Below are positions 1 to 6,987 of a stretch of DNA of 10,645 nucleotides, in pieces. Both the position numbers and the translations under genes were made by a program. Below the pieces are notes generated by a model, which saw only the letters and a list, made by a program, of their open reading frames with translations, had not been told where the DNA came from and did not search any database. How positions within the stretch are numbered: position 1 is the first letter of the stretch; each line of letters begins with the position of its first letter. The stretch is from Cyclobacteriaceae bacterium. GTDB taxonomy: Bacteria > Bacteroidota > Bacteroidia > Cytophagales > Cyclobacteriaceae. The stretch spans positions 1-10,645 of the forward strand of contig JABFSY010000524.1 of NCBI GenBank assembly GCA_013140395.1, written 5' to 3'.

Positions 1-705
1 ATTGAAGCGTTGGCACAAAAAGCCATGCAGTTCCTCTCTAATCCATTCTTTGCGCCTACCCTTCATACCTCCCGTCTCAATCACCATACAATGGCTCAAA
101 TCGATCTCAAATTTTTCAGCCAAATCCAGCAGCGCAAAAGAAACGCCCCACAAAATCACTTTTTTTCTACTCTCCCGAAGGGCCTCTAACTTGATCAGCA
201 ACTCTTCTTGATTGTGCAGGAAAAAGCCAGAATGCTCAGAGTGGGTTTGCCTAATAAAATGCGTGATCATCGCAATCAATGAAGAACCTTCACGCTCTAA
301 ATAAGAGGGGAGTAACGCCAAAATAGCACAGTCCTTCAACGGGCCGAAAAAACGCTCAAAGGTGAACTCAGCGTGGGAAAGGTAGAATGGCAGGCTCCAA
401 ACAAGATGCCGACTTGTAGTTGCTCCCGTTGTGCCGCTGCTTGAAAATTCTACCTCCGGTTTCCAATCTCCGGCAACCACTTGTTGCGTTTTAAAAAATT
501 CAATAGGCAAAAACGGTATTTGCTGAATTGAAGTTATCTTTGTGTAATCCAGCTGGAGATTTTTCAAATAGGCATTGTATACCCTATTGTTCTCGGCCTG
601 GAATTGAAATAGAGACAGAGCAATATCTGCAAAGTTGTGTTCGTTGATGGTTGAAAGTGAAGACGTAAACTGTTGGATGGAAGGCAAAGCAAAAACTTTA
701 GACAA
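1..705 (-). CDS. LuxE/PaaK-like acyltransferase (acyl-protein synthetase family), 3' end beyond window
   Basis: An open frame of 235 codons runs leftward without a stop and leaves the window, so the C-terminus is missing. It reads as a member of the LuxE acyl-protein synthetase family (ANL superfamily, related to phenylacetate-CoA ligase). Visible hallmarks are the nucleotide-binding loop SSGTTG at residues 89-94, the LLPSYLEREGSSL block near 131-143, and TGGMKGRRKEW at 211-221. In LuxE the acyl-accepting cysteine lies further C-terminal, outside this window. The family activates or transfers fatty acyl groups through an acyl-adenylate or acyl-enzyme; the substrate here is unknown. No ATG lies near the N-terminus: the only early starts are TTG at 705 and TTG at 687, after a TAA at 747-745. 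The start is therefore uncertain, and 687 is a reasonable alternative. The family call is confident and the physiological role is not. Confidence 0.82.
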   Translation of the reverse strand, partial: MSKVFALPSIQQFTSSLSTINEHNFADIALSLFQFQAENNRVYNAYLKNLQLDYTKITSIQQIPFLPIEFFKTQQVVAGDWKPEVEFSSSGTTGATTSRHLVWSLPFYLSHAEFTFERFFGPLKDCAILALLPSYLEREGSSLIAMITHFIRQTHSEHSGFFLHNQEELLIKLEALRESRKKVILWGVSFALLDLAEKFEIDLSHCMVIETGGMKGRRKEWIREELHGFLCQRFN

Positions 706-710
706 AGTTA
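703..710 (-). promoter_or_regulatory. Possible -7 promoter box (TAACTTTG) of the LuxE-like gene
   Basis: The minus strand reads TAACTTTG here, an exact match to the Bacteroidota -7 consensus TAnnTTTG. No TTG is found about 20 bp upstream, so the -33 half is missing or degenerate. If the box is used, transcription would begin just downstream and the TTG at 687, not the TTG inside the box at 705-703, would be the likely start codon. The match may be chance. Confidence 0.3.
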
Positions 711-714
711 GAAA

Positions 715-1485
715 ATGAGATGGATTAGAAATATTGGGTTAGGATTGGTGCTAATAGTGGTTGTCAATGCTTGTTTTACACCACCTGATTTTCCCATTAC
801 GCCTCAGATCGAATTTATCAATAACGAGTTGAAATTCATCAAAAATCCAGCTCCTCAAGGGAACGATACACTAAGAATAGTTCTAAAATTTAAGGATGGT
901 GACGGAGATGTTGGGATTATTCCTGTAAACCCAATTCCTTTGGTTGATAGAGAAGAATACTTTTATCTCTTGAATAGTAATGGTCAGCTGAGTTTGATTG
1001 AAAAAGAACAGAGCAATCTTACTTTTCGTTTCAAAAGACTTAACCCTAACTTCCGGCTGCCTAATGGTAAACCATTGCCCGAACTTAGCTGTGACAATTG
1101 GTCGGAAAAGAAGGTGAACAACAGAGTGGTAGACACTATTTATTATGAGCTGAATCCCCGCTATTATAATATGAGTATCGAGTATTTTACGAAAAATAAC
1201 AATGGAACATTCACAAGATTCGATATTAAAGAAGGTAGGTTCTTTCCAAATTGTGCAGATGGAGCATTCAATGGAGCTAGGATACCAAATCTCTCAAAAG
1301 AGATAGGAAAAAGTACACCCTTAGATGGAAAAATTACATTTAACTATCTCACTCAAGGAATTGATTTCATCTTTTCAATAAAAACTTTGAAGCTGAAGGT
1401 ATACATTGTCGACAGAGCTGGCAACAAAAGCAACGAAGTAGAGTCAAAAGAATTTACATTACAATCGATTCGAGGGGGCGGCTGA
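715..1485 (+). CDS. Predicted lipoprotein with DGDGD motif, function unknown
   Basis: A 256-residue protein with a short N-terminal signal: a basic start (MRWIRN), a hydrophobic run GLGLVLIVVV, and a lipobox-like VVNAC whose Cys20 would be lipidated. The mature protein then begins FTPPDFPITPQIEF. A DGDGDVGI motif at about residues 61-68 follows a DTLRIVLKFK strand. This arrangement (signal-peptidase II cysteine, P.I.F segment, then FxDGDGDxG) resembles a common family of small lipoproteins of unknown function in Cytophagia. The acidic loop could bind calcium, but that is inference. The protein probably sits in the outer or inner membrane facing the periplasm. The ATG at 715 is only 9 bases from the farthest possible start of the divergent LuxE-like gene. 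The stop is 4 bases from the stop of the convergent E1 gene. I do not recognise a specific function. Confidence 0.8.
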   Translation: MRWIRNIGLGLVLIVVVNACFTPPDFPITPQIEFINNELKFIKNPAPQGNDTLRIVLKFKDGDGDVGIIPVNPIPLVDREEYFYLLNSNGQLSLIEKEQSNLTFRFKRLNPNFRLPNGKPLPELSCDNWSEKKVNNRVVDTIYYELNPRYYNMSIEYFTKNNNGTFTRFDIKEGRFFPNCADGAFNGARIPNLSKEIGKSTPLDGKITFNYLTQGIDFIFSIKTLKLKVYIVDRAGNKSNEVESKEFTLQSIRGGG

Positions 1486-1514
1486 CGATTCAATAAACCG
1501 GAGGAAATCGATTG
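1462..1514. repeat. Inverted repeat spanning two convergent stop codons
   Basis: CAATCGATT at 1462-1470 and AATCGATTG at 1506-1514 are exact 9-base reverse complements separated by 35 bases. The loop contains both the lipoprotein stop (1483-1485) and the E1 stop (1490-1492). It could fold as an RNA hairpin in either transcript and mark the 3' ends of both genes. There is no T-tract, and the ATCGAT core is itself palindromic, so the match may be partly chance. Confidence 0.35.
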
Positions 1515-3892
1515 GGAAACGCCTCGCTTACTAATTCATACACCTTGTCAAAAATTTCTTCGGGATTGGGTTTCGAAAAATAATCGCCATCCGAGCCATA
1601 AGCAGGCCGGTGTTCTTTGGCAGCGATCGTCAAGGGAGCCGAATCCAAATAGCGATAAGCTTTTTGCACCTCTAGTACCTGCTGCATCATGAACGCTGTG
1701 GCACCGCCAGGCACATCTTCATCGGCAAACACCACACGGTTGGTTTTTTTCACCGATTCTAAAATAGTATGATTGACATCAAACGGCAACAACGTCTGCA
1801 CATCTATCACTTCACACGAAATACCTTTCTCTTCCAATTCGGCTACGCCCTCTAAAACGATTCGACACATCGATCCGTAGGAAACAATGGTTACATCGGT
1901 ACCCTCTTTCAATACTTCAGGCACCCCCAACGGTACGGTAAACTCACCAATATTATCAGGCAATTTCTCCTTTAATCGATAGCCGTTTAGACATTCGATA
2001 ATCAGTGCCGGATCATCGGATTTTAAAAGCGTATTATAAAAGCCAGCGGCCTGCACCATGTTGCGAGGCACCAGCACATACATGCCTCGAAGACTATTCA
2101 GAATCATGCCCATGGGCGATCCTGCATGCCACACGCCTTCCAATCGATGACCACGTGTGCGCACAATGAGTGGCGCCTTTTGCCCGCCTTTCGTGCGATA
2201 TTGTAAGTTGGCCAAATCATCACTTAGTATTTGAATGGCATATAGCAAGTAATCTAAGTATTGAACTTCGGCAATAGGACGTAAACCGCGCAAAGCGAGA
2301 CCTATCCCCTGCCCCACTATTGTACATTCCCTAATGCCGGTGTCGGTTACGCGCAACTCGCCAAATTTTTCCTGCAATCCGGCAAAGCCTTGATTCACAT
2401 CACCAATTTTTCCGACATCTTCGCCAAAGGCTAATACTCTAGGGTCTCGCTCCAAGGCAGCAGCAAAACAAGCACGAAGCACTTCTCGTCCATCGACTAA
2501 AGAAGATTTTTCAGAATAGATGGGCGCTATTCCCTCGACACCCAACGAAGACCATTCGGAAGCACTATGTAAATATGAATTATACCGATCTTCATTTTCA
2601 AACGCCACTTTTTCAAGCCATTCTATCAGCTGTGGTTTTACAGTGCAATGCTTTCCAATCAAAAAGCGCATGGCAGCTTTTGCTGCCTTTACAGCATCAT
2701 AGCGTGCAGGATTGATGGTCTTTGTAAGTATAGATAAGAAATCAGTTAGACGAGGATGTTCGGTTGATGCTTGCTCCAACAATCGTACGAGTGTTTCCTG
2801 ATCTTGCTGTATTCCTTGATTGAACGCCTTCCACGTTTCGTCTTTTATTTTTTTGGCATTTGCTTTTGCCTTTTTTTCAATCTCATCCAGTTCGGGGGAG
2901 GTACTAATGCCTTGTTCAATAATCCATTCGCGCATTTTAGCAATGCAATCGAACTGTGTCTCCCAATTTAACCTTTCCTTTGTTTTATATCTTTCGTGTG
3001 ATCCTGACGTGGAATGTCCTTGCGGTTGTGTCATCTCTACCACATGCACAAGGACAGGCACATGTTCTTCGCGACAGACCTTTTCTGCTTTTGCATACAC
3101 TTTGCAAAGCTCTTCATAGTCCCATCCTTTGGCCGTAAAAAGTTCGTACCCTTTGTCTTTCTTATCGCGCTGAAAGCCAGCTAAAATCTTAGAGATACTG
3201 CCCTTGGTGGTTTGGTATTCTTTTGGAACAGAAATTCCGTATTCATCATCCCAAACAGAAACCAACATAGGAACTTGCAAAACGCCCGCTGCATTGATCG
3301 CTTCAAAAAACATCCCCTCCGAGGTAGATGCATTGCCGATCGTGCCAAACGCAATTTCATTTCCGTTGGTGCTGAGATTTGAAAATGACGAAAGAGAAGG
3401 ATTATTTCGAAATAACTTGGATGCGTACGCCAGACCTACCAACCGAGGCATTTGTGCAGCTGTTGGAGAAATATCAGCGCTGCTGTTTTTTAGCTGAGCA
3501 ATGTTTTTCAACTCACCTCGATCATCCAACATACGGGTGGCGAAATGTCCGTTCATCAATCTCCCGGCAGAGGCGGGGTCTGCATGAACATCGGTGTGTG
3601 CATATAGCTGGGCGAAATAGTGGTGAAGGTTCATCTCACCAATCGCCAGCATAAAAGTTTGATCGCGATAATAACCGGCACGATGATCTCCACTGCGAAA
3701 CACTTTGGCCATCGCAATTTGAGCCACTTCTTTTCCATCGCCAAAGATTCCAAACTTGGCCTTTCCCATGAAGACTTCCTTCCTGCCTAATAGGCTGGCC
3801 TCACGGCTTTCGCACACGAGTTGGTAGTCGGCCAGCACTTCAGCTGCCTTTGTAGCTGATACCATAGGAAAATCAGTTTTTGTGTAGCTCAA
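1490..3892 (-). CDS. Fused 2-oxoacid dehydrogenase E1 component (alpha and beta subunits in one chain)
   Basis: An 800-residue thiamine-diphosphate enzyme that joins the E1-alpha and E1-beta subunits of a pyruvate/branched-chain 2-oxoacid dehydrogenase type complex. It would decarboxylate a 2-oxoacid and pass the acyl group to lipoyl-E2. The alpha half is about residues 20-400: the ThDP/Mg region runs from GNASTSEG (186-193) to WDDEYGIS (214-221), and the loop QGHSTSGSHERYKTKE (291-306) matches the E1-alpha phosphorylation-loop region. A linker of about 55 residues leads to the beta half (about 460-800), with the GED motif and catalytic-type Glu491, a VRTRGHRLEG segment, and the C-terminal transketolase domain ending in AYGSDGDYFSKPN. 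Canonical E1-alpha has GDG...NN; here it is GNA...DD. No E2 or E3 gene is adjacent, so the substrate cannot be assigned. The chosen start is TTG at 3892; ATG at 3865 (residue 10) is a credible alternative. A promoter lies just upstream. Confidence 0.9.
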   Translation of the reverse strand: MSYTKTDFPMVSATKAAEVLADYQLVCESREASLLGRKEVFMGKAKFGIFGDGKEVAQIAMAKVFRSGDHRAGYYRDQTFMLAIGEMNLHHYFAQLYAHTDVHADPASAGRLMNGHFATRMLDDRGELKNIAQLKNSSADISPTAAQMPRLVGLAYASKLFRNNPSLSSFSNLSTNGNEIAFGTIGNASTSEGMFFEAINAAGVLQVPMLVSVWDDEYGISVPKEYQTTKGSISKILAGFQRDKKDKGYELFTAKGWDYEELCKVYAKAEKVCREEHVPVLVHVVEMTQPQGHSTSGSHERYKTKERLNWETQFDCIAKMREWIIEQGISTSPELDEIEKKAKANAKKIKDETWKAFNQGIQQDQETLVRLLEQASTEHPRLTDFLSILTKTINPARYDAVKAAKAAMRFLIGKHCTVKPQLIEWLEKVAFENEDRYNSYLHSASEWSSLGVEGIAPIYSEKSSLVDGREVLRACFAAALERDPRVLAFGEDVGKIGDVNQGFAGLQEKFGELRVTDTGIRECTIVGQGIGLALRGLRPIAEVQYLDYLLYAIQILSDDLANLQYRTKGGQKAPLIVRTRGHRLEGVWHAGSPMGMILNSLRGMYVLVPRNMVQAAGFYNTLLKSDDPALIIECLNGYRLKEKLPDNIGEFTVPLGVPEVLKEGTDVTIVSYGSMCRIVLEGVAELEEKGISCEVIDVQTLLPFDVNHTILESVKKTNRVVFADEDVPGGATAFMMQQVLEVQKAYRYLDSAPLTIAAKEHRPAYGSDGDYFSKPNPEEIFDKVYELVSEAFPNRFPPVY

Positions 3893-3911
3893 ACGTGTGC
3901 AATTTATTTTT

Positions 3912-3943
3912 CAAAAGTAGAGAAAAACCAACGAGGGTTCAAA
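3912..3943 (-). promoter_or_regulatory. Bacteroidota-type promoter for the E1 gene
   Basis: On the minus strand, TTTG (3943-3940) is followed after exactly 20 bases by TACTTTTG (3919-3912), matching the Bacteroidota sigma-ABfA consensus TTTG-N19/20-TAnnTTTG. Transcription would begin around 3905. This gives a leader of about a dozen bases to the TTG at 3892, or about 40 bases to the ATG at 3865. It suggests E1 is transcribed independently of the upstream cyclotransferase-fold gene. Confidence 0.65.
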
Positions 3944-3981
3944 GAACCAAAAATTGACCAAATAAAATAATGACAATCAAT

Positions 3982-4341
3982 CTATCCTCGAAAGAATTTC
4001 GCCCAGTCACCTTCATTCACCTTAGGATAATTTGCTTTCTCATTAAACAGGTAGATCGTTACAAGCTGTCCGTCTATTTCAATCGTGTCTTTGTGATAAC
4101 CATATTGAAATTCTAGTTCATCAATCTGTTTTCGTATTTCTGCGTTTTCAATTTCAAAAATCTCCACGAGGATTTTTTCATGGGGTAGATGCGTCCTGAT
4201 AGCAAAAGGAAAGACGCCCAAAGAATACATCTCATAACCAGTTATCCAGGTACTGAACTGATACCGTAAAAAAGCAGCGTAGGCATCATAATTTGATAAA
4301 CCAGATCTTAACGAGCCATAGAAAGCAAATAGGTTTTTCAT
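3982..4341 (-). CDS. Gamma-glutamylcyclotransferase-fold (GGCT/AIG2-like) protein
   Basis: A 119-residue protein, full length for the small GGCT/AIG2-like family. The N-terminal FAFYGSLRSG (residues 5-14) is the family's YGSLR substrate-binding loop. GYEMYSLGVFPFAI (35-48) matches the second conserved strand-loop. IDELEFQYGYHKD (73-85) holds the D-x-L-E signature, with Glu77 in the position of the catalytic general acid/base. Members release 5-oxoproline from gamma-glutamyl amines or peptides, or act on related gamma-glutamyl conjugates; the substrate here is unknown. The protein has no signal peptide and is presumably cytosolic. It lies on the same strand as E1 with an 89-base gap that contains E1's own promoter, so shared transcription is possible but not required. 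I see no clear promoter of its own upstream. The start is an unambiguous ATG. Confidence 0.82.
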   Translation of the reverse strand: MKNLFAFYGSLRSGLSNYDAYAAFLRYQFSTWITGYEMYSLGVFPFAIRTHLPHEKILVEIFEIENAEIRKQIDELEFQYGYHKDTIEIDGQLVTIYLFNEKANYPKVNEGDWAKFFRG

Positions 4342-4460
4342 TCCTTATTATTAACAGAAACCATTCACCAAATAAAAGAAAGAGCGACATTCAGGTGTAA
4401 AAGCAAGCTATTCATAAAGGTCTTGAGTTTCAGCAAAGTTCCAAACTACTCGACAACCTA

Positions 4461-4491
4461 TTGATGCTCCCAATTATAGCACGTATATTTG
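4461..4491 (+). promoter_or_regulatory. Bacteroidota-type promoter for alanine dehydrogenase
   Basis: TTG at 4461-4463 is followed after 20 bases by TATATTTG at 4484-4491, matching the TTG-N20-TAnnTTTG pattern. The predicted transcript start near 4498 leaves a leader of about 40 bases before the ATG at 4538. The leader has no Shine-Dalgarno-like purine run close to the start, which is usual in this phylum. Confidence 0.65.
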
Positions 4492-4537
4492 CGCACTCGT
4501 TTGAAAAATAGGAAATAGACACTTTAATCCCATCAAT

Positions 4538-5653
4538 ATGATCATCGGAGTTCCCAAAGAAATCAAAAACAATGAAAATCGTGTAGCGCTAACACCAGCT
4601 GGAGCAGCCGAGCTGTCAAAGCGCGGGCACCTAGTAAATATGCAAACCAAAGCAGGAGAAGGCAGTGGCTTTAGCGATGAAGAATATAAAAATGCAGGAG
4701 CCAAAATCCTTTCCACAGCGCAAGAAGTTTTTGCTATTGCTGAGATGATCATGAAGGTAAAAGAGCCGATTGAGCAAGAATATAGCTTGATAAAAAAAGA
4801 TCAGCTAGTGTTTACTTATTTCCATTTTGCCTCTTATGAGCCTTTGCTCCACGCCATGGTGAAGACAGGTTCTGTTTGCCTCGCTTACGAAACTGTGGAG
4901 CGCCTTGATGGAAGTTTGCCATTGCTAATCCCAATGAGTGAAGTGGCAGGTAGAATGTCGATTCAAGAGGGTGCGAAATATTTGGAGAAGCCTCTCAAAG
5001 GAAGAGGAATTTTATTAGGGGGTGTACCGGGAGTGATGCCTGCAAAAGTATTGATTTTAGGTGGTGGTGTGGTAGGAACGAACGCAGCAAAGATGGCCGC
5101 AGGGATGGGTGCAGATGTCATTATCACCGATGTGAACATTAATCGCTTGCGCTATTTAGATGATGTAATGCCAAAAAATGTTCATACGATGGTATCTAAC
5201 GAATATGTACTACGTGAATTGGTGAAGACACACGATCTGATAATTGGTGGAGTGCTCGTTCCTGGCGCAAAAGCTCCTAAACTAATCACCCGCGACATGC
5301 TAAAGACGATGCGCCCCGGAACGGTATTGGTTGACGTAGCGGTCGATCAAGGAGGTTGCATTGAAACGTGTAGACCTACTACTCACGAAGATCCTACTTA
5401 CATTATTGATGATGTCGTTCACTATTGCGTGGCCAACATGCCTGGCGCAGTGCCATATACTTCAACGCTGGCGTTGACCAACGCAACACTGCCTTATGCC
5501 ATTAAATTAGCGACACAAGGATGGAAAAAAGCGTGTGCTGAGAATCTTGATTTGAAAAAAGGATTGAACGTGATCAATGGCAAGGTTGTATACAAAGCGG
5601 TTGCAGATGCATTCAACACGCCTTATTCGGACATAAAAGAATTTCTGAATTGA
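4538..5653 (+). CDS. ald: Alanine dehydrogenase (NAD-dependent, EC 1.4.1.1)
   Basis: A 371-residue protein, the usual length for the family, that reversibly deaminates L-alanine to pyruvate and ammonia with NAD. Residues known to act in characterised alanine dehydrogenases are in place: Arg15 in ENRVAL, Lys75 in MKVKEP, the catalytic His96 in FTYFHF, and Asp270 in DVAVDQGG. The Rossmann glycine motif is GGGVVG at 175-180, with an acidic Asp198 at the end of the following strand, typical of NAD preference. The related transhydrogenase alpha subunit is excluded because the protein ends at the alanine dehydrogenase length and keeps the His96/Asp270 pair. It is cytosolic, normally hexameric. It appears to be a single-gene transcription unit with its own promoter and a hairpin just after the stop. 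Its product pyruvate is a possible E1 substrate, but a link to the neighbouring E1 gene is only inference. Confidence 0.95.
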   Translation: MIIGVPKEIKNNENRVALTPAGAAELSKRGHLVNMQTKAGEGSGFSDEEYKNAGAKILSTAQEVFAIAEMIMKVKEPIEQEYSLIKKDQLVFTYFHFASYEPLLHAMVKTGSVCLAYETVERLDGSLPLLIPMSEVAGRMSIQEGAKYLEKPLKGRGILLGGVPGVMPAKVLILGGGVVGTNAAKMAAGMGADVIITDVNINRLRYLDDVMPKNVHTMVSNEYVLRELVKTHDLIIGGVLVPGAKAPKLITRDMLKTMRPGTVLVDVAVDQGGCIETCRPTTHEDPTYIIDDVVHYCVANMPGAVPYTSTLALTNATLPYAIKLATQGWKKACAENLDLKKGLNVINGKVVYKAVADAFNTPYSDIKEFLN

Positions 5654-5663
5654 TTTATTTACG

Positions 5664-5706
5664 TCAAGCAAGTACCTGAAGCCAATTGCTTTGGGTGCTT
5701 GCTTGA
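5664..5706. terminator. Long hairpin between the convergent ald and HsdR_N-like genes
   Basis: TCAAGCAAGTACC (5664-5676) pairs with GGTGCTTGCTTGA (5694-5706) over 13 bases with one G-U wobble. Inside the loop AAGC (5679-5682) can pair with GCTT (5688-5691). It starts 10 bases after the ald stop and ends 21 bases before the stop of the opposing gene, so it could serve both directions. No T-tract follows on the plus strand, and on the minus strand only a mixed A/T stretch follows. It may therefore act as an RNA 3'-end structure rather than a classic intrinsic terminator. Confidence 0.6.
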
Positions 5707-5727
5707 GTTAGCCTATTGGATAATATC

Positions 5728-6171
5728 CTAACCGAATTCCGGAAACACTTCTAAAAACGAAGCTTTCTCTCCGTCTTTAGCTGCTTCGCAGCAGAAGTGC
5801 ATCCTGCCATTGGTAACGGCAATGTATTTCGCGTTCACCGTCATGTTATAAACCGCTACTTGATTGAATGCGTTTTGGCTCAACCGGATATCGGCCGACT
5901 TACATTCGATTAGCATCCACGGTTTGCCGACTCTGTCAAAAATCAGAATATCGGATCGCTTTTGAAGTTTGTTATAGCTGAGACTGCTCTCAATTCGAAA
6001 AAGTGTCTTGGGGTATTTTAACTCATGGATCAGAAAGTGAATAAAATGTTGGCGTACCCACTCTTCCGGGGTTAAAACCACATACTTTTTCCGAATCATG
6101 TCAAAATTCCATACTTTGCCTACCTCTTTTTTAAGCTTCGCATCGATTTCCGGAAGGTTTAATTTTTGCAT
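5728..6171 (-). CDS. Stand-alone HsdR N-terminal-like PD-(D/E)xK domain protein
   Basis: A 147-residue protein from ATG at 6171. An in-frame TTG at 6189 would add six residues, but homologues as I recall them begin MQKLNLP, so the ATG is preferred. It carries the fold seen at the N-terminus of type I restriction R subunits (HSDR_N_2 family). VLTPEEWVRQHFIHFLI (about 32-48) is the conserved helix. The nuclease motif is RSDILIFD (Asp74) followed by LIECKS (Glu89 and Lys91), that is D-x14-E-x-K. A C-terminal YIAVTNGRMHFCCE block follows. All three putative catalytic residues are present, so it may be an active nuclease, but it lacks the helicase and specificity regions and no restriction-modification genes are nearby. 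Such orphan domains are common single genes in Bacteroidota; their role is not established. It is divergent from AMP nucleosidase with 42 bases between the ATGs. Confidence 0.82.
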   Translation of the reverse strand: MQKLNLPEIDAKLKKEVGKVWNFDMIRKKYVVLTPEEWVRQHFIHFLIHELKYPKTLFRIESSLSYNKLQKRSDILIFDRVGKPWMLIECKSADIRLSQNAFNQVAVYNMTVNAKYIAVTNGRMHFCCEAAKDGEKASFLEVFPEFG

Positions 6172-6213
6172 AGACGAAAAAGAAGGCAACGCTGCAACTT
6201 TAATCAGTCAAAG

Positions 6214-6984
6214 ATGAAAAACAAAAAGGACATTGTTGATAATTGGCTTCCCCGGTATACCGGACTGGCATTAGAAGATTTCGGGCATTACATTTTGCTT
6301 ACCAACTTCGATAACTACGTGAAAAAATTTGCCGAATGGCACAATGTGGAAGTGCATGGTGCCGATAGAGCGATGCGTAGTGCAACTGCGGAAGGTATTA
6401 CTATTATCAATTTTGGAATGGGCAGTCCTAATGCGGCTACAATCATGGATTGTCTTACCGCCATCATGCCTAAGGCAGTTTTGTTTTTAGGAAAGTGTGG
6501 TGGCTTGAAAGCCAAGAACGAAATTGGCGATTTGATTCTGCCCATCGCTGCTATACGCGGAGAGGGAACTTCAAATGATTACTTCCCTCCTGAAGTTCCA
6601 TCGCTGCCAGCGTTCGCCTTGCAAAAAGCAATATCAACAACCATACGAGATTACAACCAAGATTACTGGAGTGGAACCGTTTACACCACTAATCGGAGAG
6701 TATGGGAATGGGACGAGGATTTTAAAAACTATCTGATCAAAGTTCGGGCAATGGCTATAGATATGGAAACGGCCACGATCTTTTCAACGGCTTTTTACAA
6801 CGAAATCCCCGCGGGAGCTTTGCTACTGGTGTCTGATTCGCCCATGACACCCGATGGTGTGAAAACCGAAGCCAGTGACAAAGTGGTCACCACCAGTTAT
6901 GTTGATCTACATCTGAAAATTGGTATTGACTCGCTGAAGCAAATGATTAACAAGGGCCTAACCGTGAAACACCTGCAGTACTGA
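6214..6984 (+). CDS. amn: AMP nucleosidase (short, Bacteroidota type; EC 3.2.2.4)
   Basis: A 256-residue protein from ATG 6214. The frame is open back to a TTG at 6166, but that extension (HRRKRRQRCNFNQ) is basic, unlike the family, and overlaps the opposite gene's start. It belongs to the nucleoside phosphorylase/nucleosidase fold. Visible marks are FGMGSPNAATIMD (67-79), the FLGKCGG loop (91-97), GEGTSNDYFPPEVP (116-129) and the TNRRVWEW segment (159-166). AIDMETA (181-187) holds the Met-Glu ribose-binding pair, and VSDSPM (206-211) has Asp208 in the catalytic-acid position. It cleaves AMP to adenine and ribose 5-phosphate, feeding purine salvage and controlling AMP level. It is shorter than E. 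coli Amn because it lacks the extra N-terminal regulatory domain. The stop is 3 bases from that of the convergent barrel gene. Confidence 0.92.
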   Translation: MKNKKDIVDNWLPRYTGLALEDFGHYILLTNFDNYVKKFAEWHNVEVHGADRAMRSATAEGITIINFGMGSPNAATIMDCLTAIMPKAVLFLGKCGGLKAKNEIGDLILPIAAIRGEGTSNDYFPPEVPSLPAFALQKAISTTIRDYNQDYWSGTVYTTNRRVWEWDEDFKNYLIKVRAMAIDMETATIFSTAFYNEIPAGALLLVSDSPMTPDGVKTEASDKVVTTSYVDLHLKIGIDSLKQMINKGLTVKHLQY

Positions 6985-6987
6985 CGC

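Noticed and set aside
2..211. A 69-residue plus-strand open frame at the left edge
   Set aside because: It is antisense to the LuxE-like gene, whose family motifs are clear on the minus strand.
2520..3654. Five overlapping plus-strand open frames opposite the E1 gene
   Set aside because: They lie entirely inside a strongly recognised E1 coding region, overlap one another and show no recognisable domain. They are antisense shadows.
4342..4537. Possible small RNA or tRNA in the 196-base gap before ald
   Set aside because: No tRNA-like T-loop or stable long stem was found by eye. The gap is explained by the ald promoter and the upstream region of the cyclotransferase-fold gene.
6166..6213. N-terminal extension of AMP nucleosidase from a TTG start
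   Set aside because: The extension is basic, unlike the family, and overlaps the start of the divergent gene. The ATG at 6214 gives the expected N-terminus.
5728..6984. A restriction-modification or defence island
   Set aside because: There is no methylase, specificity subunit, helicase, integrase or transposase nearby, and the neighbours are housekeeping genes.
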